Of a stretch of DNA of 37,690 bases, positions 16,240 through 25,656 are shown one piece after another. Every line of letters begins with the position of its first letter. The first letter of the stretch is position 1. The translations under genes were made by a program, and so were the position numbers. The DNA comes from Candidatus Dormiibacterota bacterium (GTDB lineage Bacteria; Chloroflexota; Dormibacteria; Aeolococcales; Bog-877). Location: contig DAHUYV010000033.1 in the NCBI GenBank assembly GCA_027306885.1, positions 1 through 37,690 on the forward strand, written 5' to 3'. The notes beneath the pieces are model-generated. The model saw nothing but the letters and a program-made list of their open reading frames with translations, had not been told where the DNA came from and searched no databases.

Positions 16240-17750
16240 CCGGGGATCGCGCCCTCGGCTGTGCTGCCGCCCGCGGCCGGCTCGCGTTCGGCGGGGGCGG
16301 GAGTCCGAAGGGGCATCACCAGAAGGGCGATCACCAAACCCGCGCCGGCCAGCGCCGCCGAGACCAGCAGGGCCCGGTCCATCCCGACAACGAAGGCCGA
16401 CTCAACCTGGCGCAGCAGCGGTGCCGACCCCAGCCGGGCGGCGACCGCTATCCCGCCGAAGAGGGACGCTCGCACCGCGCCCGCCGCTGCCGGGGGGAGC
16501 TGACCCAGGTGGAGCTGCCCCTGGTAGACGGTGCTGACGATGCTGCCGAACACCGCGGCCCCGAAGGGGGCGCCGGTCTTCTGCACCGCCTGGAAGACCC
16601 CCCCGGTCACCCCGCTGCGCTCCGGCTCAACCTGGCTGAGGGCGGCCGAGGCGGTGGGAACGAACACCAGCCCCAGGCCCGCCCCGAGCAACGCCATCCA
16701 GCCGGCCACGAATCCCAGGCTCGAGGTGGTGGCGGTCCCCGACCCCACCGCCAGGCCGGCGGCGAGCAGCAGGAAGCCGAGGGCGATGGTCGCCTTGGGC
16801 CCCACCCGGGCCATCAGCCGGCCGCCGGGGACCGCGCCCAGCACCAGGCCGCCAATCAGCGGGAGCAGGCGCAGGCCGCTGCCCATCGGGTCGGCGCCGG
16901 CGATGCCCTGGAAGTACTGGGGCAGGGTGAACACCGCGCCCACCATCGTCACCCCCGCAAGGGTCAGGAGGGCGAGACCGGCGGAGAAGTTGCGGGAGCG
17001 GAAGAGCCCCAGGTCGACCAGCGGCTCGCCCCGGGGCCGGCGCCCAAGGGTCAGCTCCCAGCGCCCGAACAGCGCCAGCAGGACCAGCCCTCCGGCGATC
17101 GGCGAAACCGCCTGGGGGCTGCCCCATCCTTGGGTCCCGGCCTCGATCAGACCGTAGGTGAGGCCCACCAGCCCGAGGCTGGAGAGGAGGACGCCGACCA
17201 GGTCCAACTTGGGGGGTCTTTGGGCCCTCGTCTCGGGCACCAGCACCATCACCGCGAGCAGGCCGAGCACGGCGACGGGCACGTTGATCAGGAACACCCA
17301 TCCCCACCAGGTGTGGCTGAGCAGCCAGCCGCCGAGGATCGGGCCGATCGGGAGCGAGATGAAGTTGACCGCGGCCCAGATCCCCACCGCCCTCGGGCGC
17401 TCCTCCTCACTGAAGAGCACCGCCAGGGCGGAGATCGCCATCACGATGAGGGGCGCTCCCGCCAGCCCCAGCACCAGCCGGGCGCCGATGAACTCGGCCG
17501 GGGTCCGAGAGAGGGCGCAGCCGGCCGAGGCCAGCGCGAAGAGCAGCAGCGCCCCGGCCATCACCCGCTTCCGTCCGACCCGGTCCCCCAGCAGCCCGGA
17601 GGGGAGCATCGCCGCGGCCAGCACCAGCAGGTATCCGGAGGAGAACCACTGGAGATCTGACTCCGAGGCATGCAGCCTGGTGGCCAGGGTGGGCAGCGCG
17701 ACGCTGAGCACGGTCGCATCCAGCCCCACCGCCAGGACCGCCAGCATCAC
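16236..17750 (-). CDS. MFS drug exporter, DHA2 (EmrB/QacA) 14-helix family
   Basis: A 504-residue hydrophobic protein with GLDATVLSVALPTLATRL at helix 1 (the DHA2 motif containing D-x-T-V-x-x-V-A-L-P), GLLGDRVGRKRV in loop 2-3 (MFS motif A), and LGLAGAPLIVMAISAL. About fourteen hydrophobic stretches fit a proton-driven drug exporter. The annotated GTG cuts into helix 1. In-frame sequence continues upstream as N-T-R-G-S-A-R-W-W-A-L-G-A-V, which matches normal DHA2 N-termini, and GGGAGG stands 7 bases before an in-frame ATC at 17792. Translation may therefore start at a non-canonical codon or the true start is obscured. Confidence 0.92.
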   Translation of the reverse strand: MMLAVLAVGLDATVLSVALPTLATRLHASESDLQWFSSGYLLVLAAAMLPSGLLGDRVGRKRVMAGALLLFALASAGCALSRTPAEFIGARLVLGLAGAPLIVMAISALAVLFSEEERPRAVGIWAAVNFISLPIGPILGGWLLSHTWWGWVFLINVPVAVLGLLAVMVLVPETRAQRPPKLDLVGVLLSSLGLVGLTYGLIEAGTQGWGSPQAVSPIAGGLVLLALFGRWELTLGRRPRGEPLVDLGLFRSRNFSAGLALLTLAGVTMVGAVFTLPQYFQGIAGADPMGSGLRLLPLIGGLVLGAVPGGRLMARVGPKATIALGFLLLAAGLAVGSGTATTSSLGFVAGWMALLGAGLGLVFVPTASAALSQVEPERSGVTGGVFQAVQKTGAPFGAAVFGSIVSTVYQGQLHLGQLPPAAAGAVRASLFGGIAVAARLGSAPLLRQVESAFVVGMDRALLVSAALAGAGLVIALLVMPLRTPAPAEREPAAGGSTAEGAIPG

Positions 17751-17817
17751 CGCGCCCAGCGCCCACCACCGGGCGCTTCCCCTGGTGTTGATGATAGAAC
17801 CTCCCGTTAGACGGTTC

Positions 17818-17831
17818 CTATCAAATGATAG
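17818..17831. promoter_or_regulatory. Palindromic operator overlapping the exporter promoter
   Basis: CTATCA-AA-TGATAG is a perfect 6+6 inverted repeat. It overlaps the -10 box of the exporter promoter and covers the expected transcription start. Its position suggests it is the binding site of the TetR repressor encoded by the second gene of the same operon. Confidence 0.65.
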
Positions 17832-17856
17832 TAACTGCCAGATGTTGAGGCGTCAA
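17828..17856 (-). promoter_or_regulatory. Promoter of the MFS-tetR operon
   Basis: On the minus strand TTGACG (17856-17851) and TACTAT (17833-17828) are 17 bases apart. The predicted start near 17820 lies inside the CTATCA/TGATAG palindrome. The promoter sits just downstream of the ABC permease stop codon. Confidence 0.7.
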
Positions 17857-17891
17857 GCGACCAGCGCGCCTCGATGGCGCGGTCGGGGGCC

Positions 17892-18794
17892 TCAGGCCAG
17901 CACGTCGCGCCGGGCCGAAACCACCAAGGCCATCGCCAGCAGGACCAGGAACCATCCGGCCACCACCGCCAGCGCCCCGCCGCCGGCGAGGGTGACCATG
18001 GGGGTGGGCAGGACCGCCCCGCTGGCCGCAGCCTGCCCGGTGAGGAGGCCGGGCAGCCGGTTCAGGGTGGGCCCCAGCAGGAGGGCGCTCACCGACCGCC
18101 AGACGCCGAGGTGGTCGAGGTGGTAGGCGGCGCGCAGCACCAGCGCCAGCGCGTTGTCGAGAGGGAAGAACAGGATGCTCAGCACCATGCCGCCGGTGAG
18201 TGAGCGGGTGATGGCCCCCAGGCCCACCCCGACCGCGGTGCAGCTGACCACGCTGGCGGCGCAGCTCAGGACGGCCAACCCCAGCTGGCGCCACCCGGCG
18301 GCCGGCAGGGCGCCGATCGGCGCGGTCGATCCGGCGAGGTGGACCGTGAGCAGGGTGAGCCCCAGGGCGGTCAGGCAGGCGTAGGCGACCAACAGGAGGC
18401 CGCCGAAGAGCAGACCGACGGCCAGCTTGGCCAGGACCAGCTGGGACCGGGTGGTGCCCCGTCCCAGGACCACCCGGATCGTGCCCAGGGCGTATTCCAT
18501 GCCGACCAGCCGGCTTGAGCTGGTGAGCAGGACCACTCCCGCACCTGCGGCGAACACGAACTGGACCGGGGGCAGCACCTGATCGAGCGCGGCCAGGGGC
18601 CGGGACGGCAGATCCGACCGGATCACGACATCCTGGGCGAGCGCGAAGAGGACCAGGCCCAGCAGCAGCAGCACGAAGCCGGCGAGGACAAAGGTCGGCC
18701 GGTGGCTGCGAAGCTTGAGGACCTCCGCCCGCAGCGCGTTGGCGAAGGTGGGGGTCGGATGCTCCTCCACTTCCGCCGCCGGAGTGGTGCTCAC
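17892..18794 (-). CDS. ABC-2 type transporter permease
   Basis: A 300-residue membrane protein with about six hydrophobic segments after a cytoplasmic N-terminus (FANALRAEVLKLRSHRPTFVLAG, the typical entry of ABC-2 permeases, where E-x-x-K-L-R-S precedes helix 1). It has MEYALGTIRVVLGRGTTRSQLVLAK in the first cytoplasmic loop, the segment that contacts the ATPase. It partners the ATP-binding gene directly upstream; the GTG start overlaps that gene's TGA (GTGA). The substrate cannot be inferred; relatives export antibiotics, lipids or peptides. Confidence 0.88.
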   Translation of the reverse strand: MSTTPAAEVEEHPTPTFANALRAEVLKLRSHRPTFVLAGFVLLLLGLVLFALAQDVVIRSDLPSRPLAALDQVLPPVQFVFAAGAGVVLLTSSSRLVGMEYALGTIRVVLGRGTTRSQLVLAKLAVGLLFGGLLLVAYACLTALGLTLLTVHLAGSTAPIGALPAAGWRQLGLAVLSCAASVVSCTAVGVGLGAITRSLTGGMVLSILFFPLDNALALVLRAAYHLDHLGVWRSVSALLLGPTLNRLPGLLTGQAAASGAVLPTPMVTLAGGGALAVVAGWFLVLLAMALVVSARRDVLA

Positions 18795-19699
18795 CCCTCG
18801 GTCAGCTCCAGGAACGCCGCCTCCAGGTCCCGCTGGACGGCGGTGAGCGAGTCGGCGACGAATCCGGCCCCCGCCAGCGCCAGGTTGAGGTCCCGGCCCC
18901 GGCCGGTGGGTGAGCCGACCTCCACCTCACCGGCCTCTCCCAGGCGAGCGTCCGAGCCCCAGGGCTGGGCCCGCAGCCAGCGCAGCGCCCGATCCGCGTC
19001 GTCCAGCCCGACCCGGAACCTGCCGGCCGAGCCGCGCAGGGATTCGACGGTGCCGGTGTAGGCCAGGCGGCCCCGGTGCAGGATGGCGATCCGATCGCAG
19101 ACCCGCTCCACCTCCCCCAGCACGTGGCTGGAGAGGAAGACGGTGGTGCCCCGATCGCGCTGCTGGCGCAGCAGCGCCCGAATCTCGCGGATCCCGGCCG
19201 GGTCCAGGCCGTTGGCGGGCTCGTCCAAGACCAGCAGCGCCGGCTGGTGGAGGAGGGCGACCGCCAGCCCGAGTCGCTGGCGCATGCCAAGGGAGTAGCG
19301 GGACACCCGGTCACCGGCACGTTCGGCGAGCCCGACCAGCTCCAGCAGCTCCGGGATCCGCCCCGGGGGCACCCCTCCCAGCTCTGCGGCCAGCACCCTC
19401 AGGTTGTCCCTTCCCGAGAGGTGGAGGTAGAGGGCCGGCGTCTCCACCAGCGGTCCGACCCGGGGCAGAACCTCGGCTGAGTCCTCGGGGATTGCTCCGC
19501 CGAGCACCCGGAGCCGGCCCGCGCTGGGGCGGACCAGGCCCAGGACCATGCGCATGGTGGTGGTCTTGCCGGCACCGTTGGGCCCGAGGAAGCCGAAGAC
19601 CTCGCCCCTCTCCACGGTGAGGTCCAGGTCCTCCACCGCCGTCCGGCGCCCGAACCGCTTGCCCAGCCCTCGCAGTTCGATGGCGGCGTTCGAATTCAC
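18791..19699 (-). CDS. ABC transporter ATP-binding protein (CcmA/DrrA-type)
   Basis: A 302-residue single nucleotide-binding domain: GPNGAGKTTTMRM (Walker A), a degenerate signature RYSLGMRQRL, VLDEPANGLDPAGI (Walker B) and SSHVLGEVE (switch His). The C-terminal about 80 residues form the extension usual in the DrrA/CcmA subgroup. The start at GTG 19699 (V-N-S-N-A-A-I-E-L-R) gives the usual length; the ORF upstream of it is Pro/Arg-rich with no homology. With the permease it would form an exporter; no regulator adjoins it. Confidence 0.92.
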   Translation of the reverse strand: MNSNAAIELRGLGKRFGRRTAVEDLDLTVERGEVFGFLGPNGAGKTTTMRMVLGLVRPSAGRLRVLGGAIPEDSAEVLPRVGPLVETPALYLHLSGRDNLRVLAAELGGVPPGRIPELLELVGLAERAGDRVSRYSLGMRQRLGLAVALLHQPALLVLDEPANGLDPAGIREIRALLRQQRDRGTTVFLSSHVLGEVERVCDRIAILHRGRLAYTGTVESLRGSAGRFRVGLDDADRALRWLRAQPWGSDARLGEAGEVEVGSPTGRGRDLNLALAGAGFVADSLTAVQRDLEAAFLELTEG

Positions 19700-19802
19700 G
19701 CCGCCATCATCGGAGAAGCGGCCGCCCCGGCGAGGGCACCGGCCCGACCCCCAGATCGGCCCAACTCCGGACCATCGACGGCCGCGGCCTGGGGGCCCTC
19801 GC

Positions 19803-20345
19803 TCAGACCCTCCGGCCGGTGAAGCAGAGGAACCGGGTCTGGTCATCGGCACCCGGGGGCGGCTCCACGGCGGGGCCGAAGCCGCCGGGCACCCGCATCT
19901 GCTCACCGCGGGGCAGGAGGAACCGATGGGCTACCGCCACCGCCTCCGGATCCAGCCGCTCGTCCAGGCCGGTCGCCCGGGCCAGGTCCCAGGTGTGGAC
20001 CAGGGTGTCGGCGCAGAGGAGGGTGCCGACCATCTGCTCGAAAGTCATCACGCCCACCCGGGACTTCACCTCGGTCGCCGCCCGCTCGGGGTCGGAGAGG
20101 GCCGCGGCGACCGCTGCGGAGGCCGACCGCCAGGCAAAGGCCGGGTCGGCGTCGGCGGCCGGCTCAGCCGGCGGCGACAGCATCGCCGCCACGTTGCGGT
20201 GGACGCCGGCGGAGTGGATGACCACGTCCCGAGCGGCCCACCCCTCGCAGGGGCTGGGGGAGTCCCACCGCACCGCCGGCACCGCCGCCAGTCGGGACCC
20301 GAAGCCCTCGGCGACCCTGGCATAGCGCTCGGCGACCTCGGACAC
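19803..20345 (-). CDS. TIGR03086-type / maleylpyruvate isomerase N-terminal-like metal-binding protein
   Basis: The 180-residue protein shows RYARVAEGFGSRL...RWDSPSPCEGWAARDVVIH near the N-terminus, the pattern of TIGR03086 / mycothiol-dependent maleylpyruvate isomerase N-terminal proteins (DinB-like four-helix bundle). Further family features are ADTLVHTWDLARATGLDERLDPE and a final DQTRFLCFTGR segment. Family members bind a metal through conserved histidines, here probably the H of DVVIH and the H of LVHTWDLA; enzymatic function is unknown for most. Such proteins are abundant in mycothiol-producing actinobacteria. It is divergent from ilvD across 130 bases with no gene. The longer track ORF is the antisense of ilvD. 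Confidence 0.82.
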   Translation of the reverse strand: MSEVAERYARVAEGFGSRLAAVPAVRWDSPSPCEGWAARDVVIHSAGVHRNVAAMLSPPAEPAADADPAFAWRSASAAVAAALSDPERAATEVKSRVGVMTFEQMVGTLLCADTLVHTWDLARATGLDERLDPEAVAVAHRFLLPRGEQMRVPGGFGPAVEPPPGADDQTRFLCFTGRRV

Positions 20346-20475
20346 CCGGTGAAGGTAACCGCCGGGCCGGGATTGGGTCAAGCCGGGCCGGCGGCCCCGC
20401 TCCACCGGGGTGCTCCCGCCGCTTGCTATGGTTGGCCGCCAGGCGCAATCGTCCGCAGCTCCAAGGAGGCTCGAA

Positions 20476-22161
20476 GTGGAGGCAGCCAATCCCAGCTGGC
20501 CGAGCCGCGGTCTGGTGGAGGGTCGGGAGCGGGCCGCCGCCCGGGCAATGCTCCGAGGAGCCGGCTTCAGCGGAGAGGACCTGGGAAAGCCGCTGATCGG
20601 GGTCGCCAACAGCTGGATCGAGACCATGCCCTGCAACCTCGGCCTTAGGGGCCTGGCGGAGCACGTCAAGCGCGGGATCCGCGCGGCCGGCGGCACCCCG
20701 ATGGAGTTCAACACCATCGCCATCAGCGACGGGGTGGCGATGGGCACCCAGGGGATGAAGGCATCGCTGGTGAGCCGAGAGGTGATCGCCGACTCCATCG
20801 AGCTGGTCTGCCGCGGCCACCTGCTGGACGGGGTGGTGGCCCTGGTCGGCTGCGACAAGACCATCCCCGGGGCCGCGATGGCGCTGGCCCGCATGGACCT
20901 GCCGGGATGCCTCCTGTATGGGGGATCGATCATGCCCGGTCGGTTCCGGGGCCGCGAGGTGACCATCCTCGACGTCTTCGAGGCGATCGGCAGCGCCGAG
21001 GCCGGCACCATCGACGACGCCGAGCTGGCGGAGCTGGAGGCCGTCGCCTGTCCCGGGGCCGGAGCCTGCGGCGGGCAGTTCACCGCCAACACCATGGCGA
21101 TGGCGGTGGAGATGCTGGGGGTCGCCCCGCTGCAGTCGGGAGGCATCCCGGCGGTCGATCCCGCCAAGGCCGCCGAGGGGGCGCGGGTCGGCTCCCTCGC
21201 CGTGGAGATGGTGCGCTCCGGCAGGAAGCCCAGCTCGTATCTCACCCGGGCGTCGTTCCTCAACGCCATCGCCGGGGCGATGGCCAGTGGGGGCTCCACC
21301 AACGCCGTCCTGCACCTCCTGGCGATCGCCCATGAGGCCGGAGTCCCCCTGGAGATCGATGACTTCGACATCGTGAGCCGCCGCACCCCCTGGCTCGCCG
21401 ACCTCAAGCCCGGCGGCCGGTACAACGCGGTCGACCTCACCCGGGCCGGAGGCGTCGCCCTCCTGGCGCGAAGGCTTCTGGAGGGGGGCCTGATCGAGGG
21501 AAAGGCGGGCACCTGCACCGGAACCACCCTCGGCGCCGCGGCCCTCGCCACCTCTCCCGAGGTGGACGGCCAGGAGGTGGTGCGCGACCTGGCCCGGCCG
21601 CTGGCCCCGACCGGGGGCACCGTCGTCCTCCACGGCCAGCTGGCACCGGACGGCGCGGTGGTGAAGGTGGCGGGGCACCTTTGGCGCCGCCACACCGGCC
21701 CGGCACGGGTGTTCGACTCTGAGGAGGAGTGCATGGCGGCGGTCGCCACCCGCGCCATCCAGCCCCATGACGTGGTGGTGATCCGCCACGAGGGACCGCG
21801 GGGCGGCCCCGGCATGCGGGAGATGCTCGGGGTCACGGCGGCGATCGTGGGGCAGGGGCTGGGTGACACCGTCGCCCTGGTCACCGACGGGAGGTTCAGC
21901 GGGGCCACCCACGGCCTGATGGTCGGCCACGTGGCCCCCGAGGCCGCGGTCGGCGGCCCGATCGCCCTCCTCCGCGACGGCGACCGGGTCACCATCGACG
22001 TGGAGGCGAGGACGATCTCCGCGGATCTCGACGATGCCGAGTGGGAGCGCCGGCGGGCGGCGTGGAGCCCCCGGAGAAACCGGCTGGGCGGAGCGTTCGA
22101 CCGCTACCAGCTGCTGGTCGGGTCGGCCGCCCGGGGAGCGGTCCTGGGCGAGCCGGAGTAG
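20476..22161 (+). CDS. ilvD: Dihydroxy-acid dehydratase
   Basis: Dehydrates 2,3-dihydroxy acids to 2-oxoisovalerate and 2-oxo-3-methylvalerate, completing the valine/isoleucine precursor pathway. Cluster cysteines lie in [21 protein letters not shown] and [15 protein letters not shown]. Further family motifs are [39 protein letters not shown] and [11 protein letters not shown]. The GTG at 20476, six bases after AAGGAGG, gives 561 residues, the normal length; the track start 22 codons earlier adds non-conserved sequence. It is not part of the ilvB-leuD operon 5 kb away. I see no attenuator before it, so it may be controlled differently. Confidence 0.96.
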   Translation: MEAANPSWPSRGLVEGRERAAARAMLRGAGFSGEDLGKPLIGVANSWIETMPCNLGLRGLAEHVKRGIRAAGGTPMEFNTIAISDGVAMGTQGMKASLVSREVIADSIELVCRGHLLDGVVALVGCDKTIPGAAMALARMDLPGCLLYGGSIMPGRFRGREVTILDVFEAIGSAEAGTIDDAELAELEAVACPGAGACGGQFTANTMAMAVEMLGVAPLQSGGIPAVDPAKAAEGARVGSLAVEMVRSGRKPSSYLTRASFLNAIAGAMASGGSTNAVLHLLAIAHEAGVPLEIDDFDIVSRRTPWLADLKPGGRYNAVDLTRAGGVALLARRLLEGGLIEGKAGTCTGTTLGAAALATSPEVDGQEVVRDLARPLAPTGGTVVLHGQLAPDGAVVKVAGHLWRRHTGPARVFDSEEECMAAVATRAIQPHDVVVIRHEGPRGGPGMREMLGVTAAIVGQGLGDTVALVTDGRFSGATHGLMVGHVAPEAAVGGPIALLRDGDRVTIDVEARTISADLDDAEWERRRAAWSPRRNRLGGAFDRYQLLVGSAARGAVLGEPE

Positions 22162-22220
22162 GGCCGGGCCCCGGGGAGGTTGAGCCGGACGCGGCTCCGG
22201 GGGGGGGGCGATGTCGCCGG

Positions 22221-22229
22221 TGATATAAT
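22221..22229 (+). promoter_or_regulatory. Extended -10 promoter of the padR-ABC operon
   Basis: TGATATAAT is a perfect extended -10 (TGnTATAAT). No good -35 box is present 17 bases upstream, where the sequence is a G-run, which is usual for extended -10 promoters. The expected start near 22236 leaves only about 6 bases before the ATG. Confidence 0.72.
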
Positions 22230-22243
22230 GCGGCACGCACTAT
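22225..22243. promoter_or_regulatory. Inverted-repeat operator over the padR -10 and start codon
   Basis: ATAATGCG-gca-CGCACTAT is an 8+8 inverted repeat with one mismatch. It overlaps the -10 box, the transcription start and the first bases of the padR ATG. Autorepression by the PadR protein is the natural reading. Confidence 0.6.
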
Positions 22244-22969
22244 GGCGTACTCGCAGCCTCCTCGCATCGACCTCGCCACCCTGGCGGTCCTGGCGATCCT
22301 CTCCGAGGGGCAGAGCCATCCGTACGAGATCACCCACCAGGTGCGGGTGCGGTACCAGGACGAGCTGGAGGGACACACCGCCCGCTCGCTGTACCGCGCG
22401 GTGGACCGGCTCACCGACGAGGGCCTCATCGAGGTCGCCGAGTTGGTGCGCGAGGGCCGGCGCCCGGAGCGGACCGTGTACCGGATCACCGAGGAGGGGC
22501 GCTCCCACCTCCGGTACCAGCTGACCGACCTGCTGTCCAACCCGCGGCTCGGGCCGCAGGCGTTCCAGGCCGCGATCGCCCGTCTCGGCTACCTCAGTGA
22601 GATCGAGGCCGTGACCGCCCTCGAGGTCCGGCTCGGGGCGCTGGAGGGGCTGGTCGCCCACCACCGGGCCGCCCATCGGTCGCTCCGCGAGCGCAGCCGC
22701 CTGCCCCGCCTCTTCCTGCTCGAGGTCGAGTGGCGGCTGCACCAGATGGAGGCGGAGATCGCCTTCGTCACCGCCACGGTGGCGGCGATCCGCTCGCGCC
22801 AGCTGGATGTCGAAGAGGACTGGCTGCGGGGGCTGGCCCAGACGGGAGCCGCTCTTCCGGACCTCACCGGCGTCCCGCCGGAGCGGGTGCCGCTGGCGGT
22901 GCGGGCCTCCCCGTCGGTCGCCGCCGGAGGTGACCGCAGCTCAGAGAAGCGGGCGCCTGAGGAGAGCTG

Positions 22970-22970
<1 letters not shown>
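22242..22970 (+). CDS. PadR family transcriptional regulator
   Basis: The N-terminal winged helix is typical of PadR: LATLAVLAILSEGQSHPYEI, then RSLYRAVDRLTDEGLIEVAE and RTVYRITEEGR (wing). A longer helical C-terminal dimerisation part follows (about residues 100-200), then a disordered acidic tail; 242 residues overall. There is no ribosome site before the ATG, which lies about 6 bases after the predicted transcription start, so the mRNA looks nearly leaderless. Its stop and the ATG of the next gene overlap as TGATG. PadR-type repressors next to DrrAB-like pumps usually sense the exported drug. Confidence 0.93.
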
Positions 22971-23950
<980 letters not shown>

Positions 23951-23971
23951 GGGGGGAGGAGGGAGAAGCAA

Positions 23972-24739
23972 ATGAAACTCGCCGCCGACACCTGGCTGGT
24001 CTTCCAACGGTACTTCGGCATCTTCGTCCGCAACCCCGCCTGGGTGGCGGTGGGCGTGCTCCAGCCGGCGCTGTACCTCCTGCTCTTCGCTCCCCTCCTG
24101 AAGTCGGTCGCCGGAGCCCACCTCGCCGGATTCCCGCCCGGCGGGGCGTACAACGTGTTCGTCCCCGGGCTGCTGGTCCAGCTGGGGCTCTTCGGCGCCT
24201 CCGGCGTCGGCTTCAACCTCATCGCCGAGCTCCGAGAGGGGGTGGTGGAGCGGCTGCGGGTCACCCCGGTGAGCCGCCTGGCACTGCTCCTCGGCAAGGC
24301 GCTCCGCGACACCCTCACCATCCTCGTCCAGTCGGCCATCCTGATCGCCGTGGCCTTCCCCTTCGGCCTCAAGCTGCAACCGCTGGGGATGCTGATCGTG
24401 CTGGGGCTGGTGGCGCTGATCGGTTTGCTCTTCGCCTCGATCTCGTACTGGGTGGCGCTCGTCCTGCGGGACGAGAACTCCTTCGCCCCGGTGATCTTCA
24501 CCGCCGCCCTCCCGCTCCTGCTCCTCTCCGGGGTCCTCCTGCCCATGAGCCTTGCCCCCTCGTGGCTCCAGACCCTCTCCACCCTCAACCCCCTCTCGCA
24601 CGCGGTGACCGCCGCCCGGGCGCTCTTCCTCGGCAACGTCGCCAACGTGGATGTCGTCCAGGGGGTGGTGATCGTGGCGGTCCTGGCGGTCCTGGCGGTG
24701 GCCGGGGCGGCCCGGGCCTTCGGGCGGGCGATCGCCTGA
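23972..24739 (+). CDS. ABC-2 type transporter permease (DrrB-like)
   Basis: A 255-residue protein with six predicted membrane segments. NPAWVAVGVLQPALYLLLFAPLL forms the first, preceded by an N-terminal amphipathic stretch, and the cytoplasmic-loop segment ELREGVVERLRVTPVSRLALLLGK is the ABC-2 consensus (E-G-x-x-E-R-L-R-V-T-P). LPLLLLSGVLLPMSLAPSWL and a LNPLSHAVTAAR segment match the DrrB C-terminal half. A strong GGAGGAGGGAG ribosome site precedes the ATG. It would work with the DrrA-like ATPase as a two-subunit drug or lipid exporter repressed by PadR. It converges with the next gene with a 3-base gap. Confidence 0.93.
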   Translation: MKLAADTWLVFQRYFGIFVRNPAWVAVGVLQPALYLLLFAPLLKSVAGAHLAGFPPGGAYNVFVPGLLVQLGLFGASGVGFNLIAELREGVVERLRVTPVSRLALLLGKALRDTLTILVQSAILIAVAFPFGLKLQPLGMLIVLGLVALIGLLFASISYWVALVLRDENSFAPVIFTAALPLLLLSGVLLPMSLAPSWLQTLSTLNPLSHAVTAARALFLGNVANVDVVQGVVIVAVLAVLAVAGAARAFGRAIA

Positions 24740-24742
24740 CGC

Positions 24743-25651
24743 TCAGCCGAGCCGCGCGAACCCCTGGGGAACCGGCCCCCGCCAGGCCTCCGGGTGAAGG
24801 ATCCGCGCCAGGATCTCCACCCCGTCGATGACCCTCGGCCCGGGCCGGTTGAAGTACCAGGACCCGTCCAGGGCGTATACCTGGCCCGCCTTCACCGCGG
24901 GCAGGTCCGCCCACCAGGGCTCGGACCGCAGCCTCTGGGCCTGCTCCTGGGCGCCCTCCAGCCGGTACCCGCAGGGCATGCAGAGCAGGAACTCGGGGGC
25001 GGCGGCGCGCAGCTCGTCGGGGGAGATCCTGCGGCTCTTCTCCCCGGAGGCACCGAGGACGTCCTCGCCGCCGGCGGTGGCGACCTGGTCGGGGACCCAG
25101 TGGCCGGCGCACATGAGGGGATCGACCCACTCCAGGCAGGCGACCCGCGGCCGCTCCCGGCCGGCGACCGCGCCCCGGATGGCGTCCACCCGGGCCCAGA
25201 GTCCCCGGACCAACTCCTGGGCCCGCTCCCGGGTCCCGGTGGCAGAGCCGACATCCAGGATGGAGCGCAGCACGTCGGCGAGGGTCCGCGGCTCCAGCGA
25301 GATGACCGAAGGGTGGCCGGGCAGGAGCCGGGCTGCCTCCAGCACCTGCGGATAGGCGACGGCGCAGACCTCGCAGAGCTCCTGGGTGAGGATCAGGTCG
25401 GGCCGCGCCCTCGCCAGCTCCTCCTGGTGCAGCCGGTACAGGCTGCTCCCCTCGTGGACCGCCGCCCTCACGTGCCGGTCGAGCGCCGCCGGATCGCCGT
25501 CCGGGGGCCCCAGCGTCCCCTCGGTCAGCACCGTCTTGAACTGCGCCTGAGGCGGGAAGTCGCACTCATGGGTGACCCCCACCAGGCTCTGTCCCAGCCC
25601 CAGTGCGAAGCAGATCTCCGTCGCGCTGGGCAGGAGCGAGACGATGCGCAC
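24743..25651 (-). CDS. Cobalamin-binding-like periplasmic-binding-fold protein (BtuF/COG0614 type), cytoplasmic form
   Basis: The 302-residue protein starts directly with RIVSLLPSATEICFALG, followed by LVGVTHECDFP. It contains TQELCEVCAVAYPQV and LLCMPCGYRLE, conserved in a cytoplasmic branch of the BtuF/FepB-like fold. There is no signal peptide or lipobox, and no transporter gene is nearby, so it is not a normal uptake component. Two C-x-x-C pairs (CEVC and CMPC) suggest metal or corrinoid binding. The GTG at 25651 follows GAGGAGAGC and lies 5 bases after the stop of the YhaN-like gene, so it belongs to that operon. The track's longer ORF is the wrong frame of the ATPase. Confidence 0.85.
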   Translation of the reverse strand: MRIVSLLPSATEICFALGLGQSLVGVTHECDFPPQAQFKTVLTEGTLGPPDGDPAALDRHVRAAVHEGSSLYRLHQEELARARPDLILTQELCEVCAVAYPQVLEAARLLPGHPSVISLEPRTLADVLRSILDVGSATGTRERAQELVRGLWARVDAIRGAVAGRERPRVACLEWVDPLMCAGHWVPDQVATAGGEDVLGASGEKSRRISPDELRAAAPEFLLCMPCGYRLEGAQEQAQRLRSEPWWADLPAVKAGQVYALDGSWYFNRPGPRVIDGVEILARILHPEAWRGPVPQGFARLG

Positions 25652-25656
25652 CGAGC

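Noticed and set aside
19803-21995. A 730-codon minus-strand ORF
   Set aside because: Only its last 180 codons resemble a protein (TIGR03086 type). The rest is antisense to ilvD.
22162-22220. Rho-independent terminator after ilvD
   Set aside because: GC-rich inverted repeats exist (AGCCG/CGGCT) but the stem is short and followed by G, not T.
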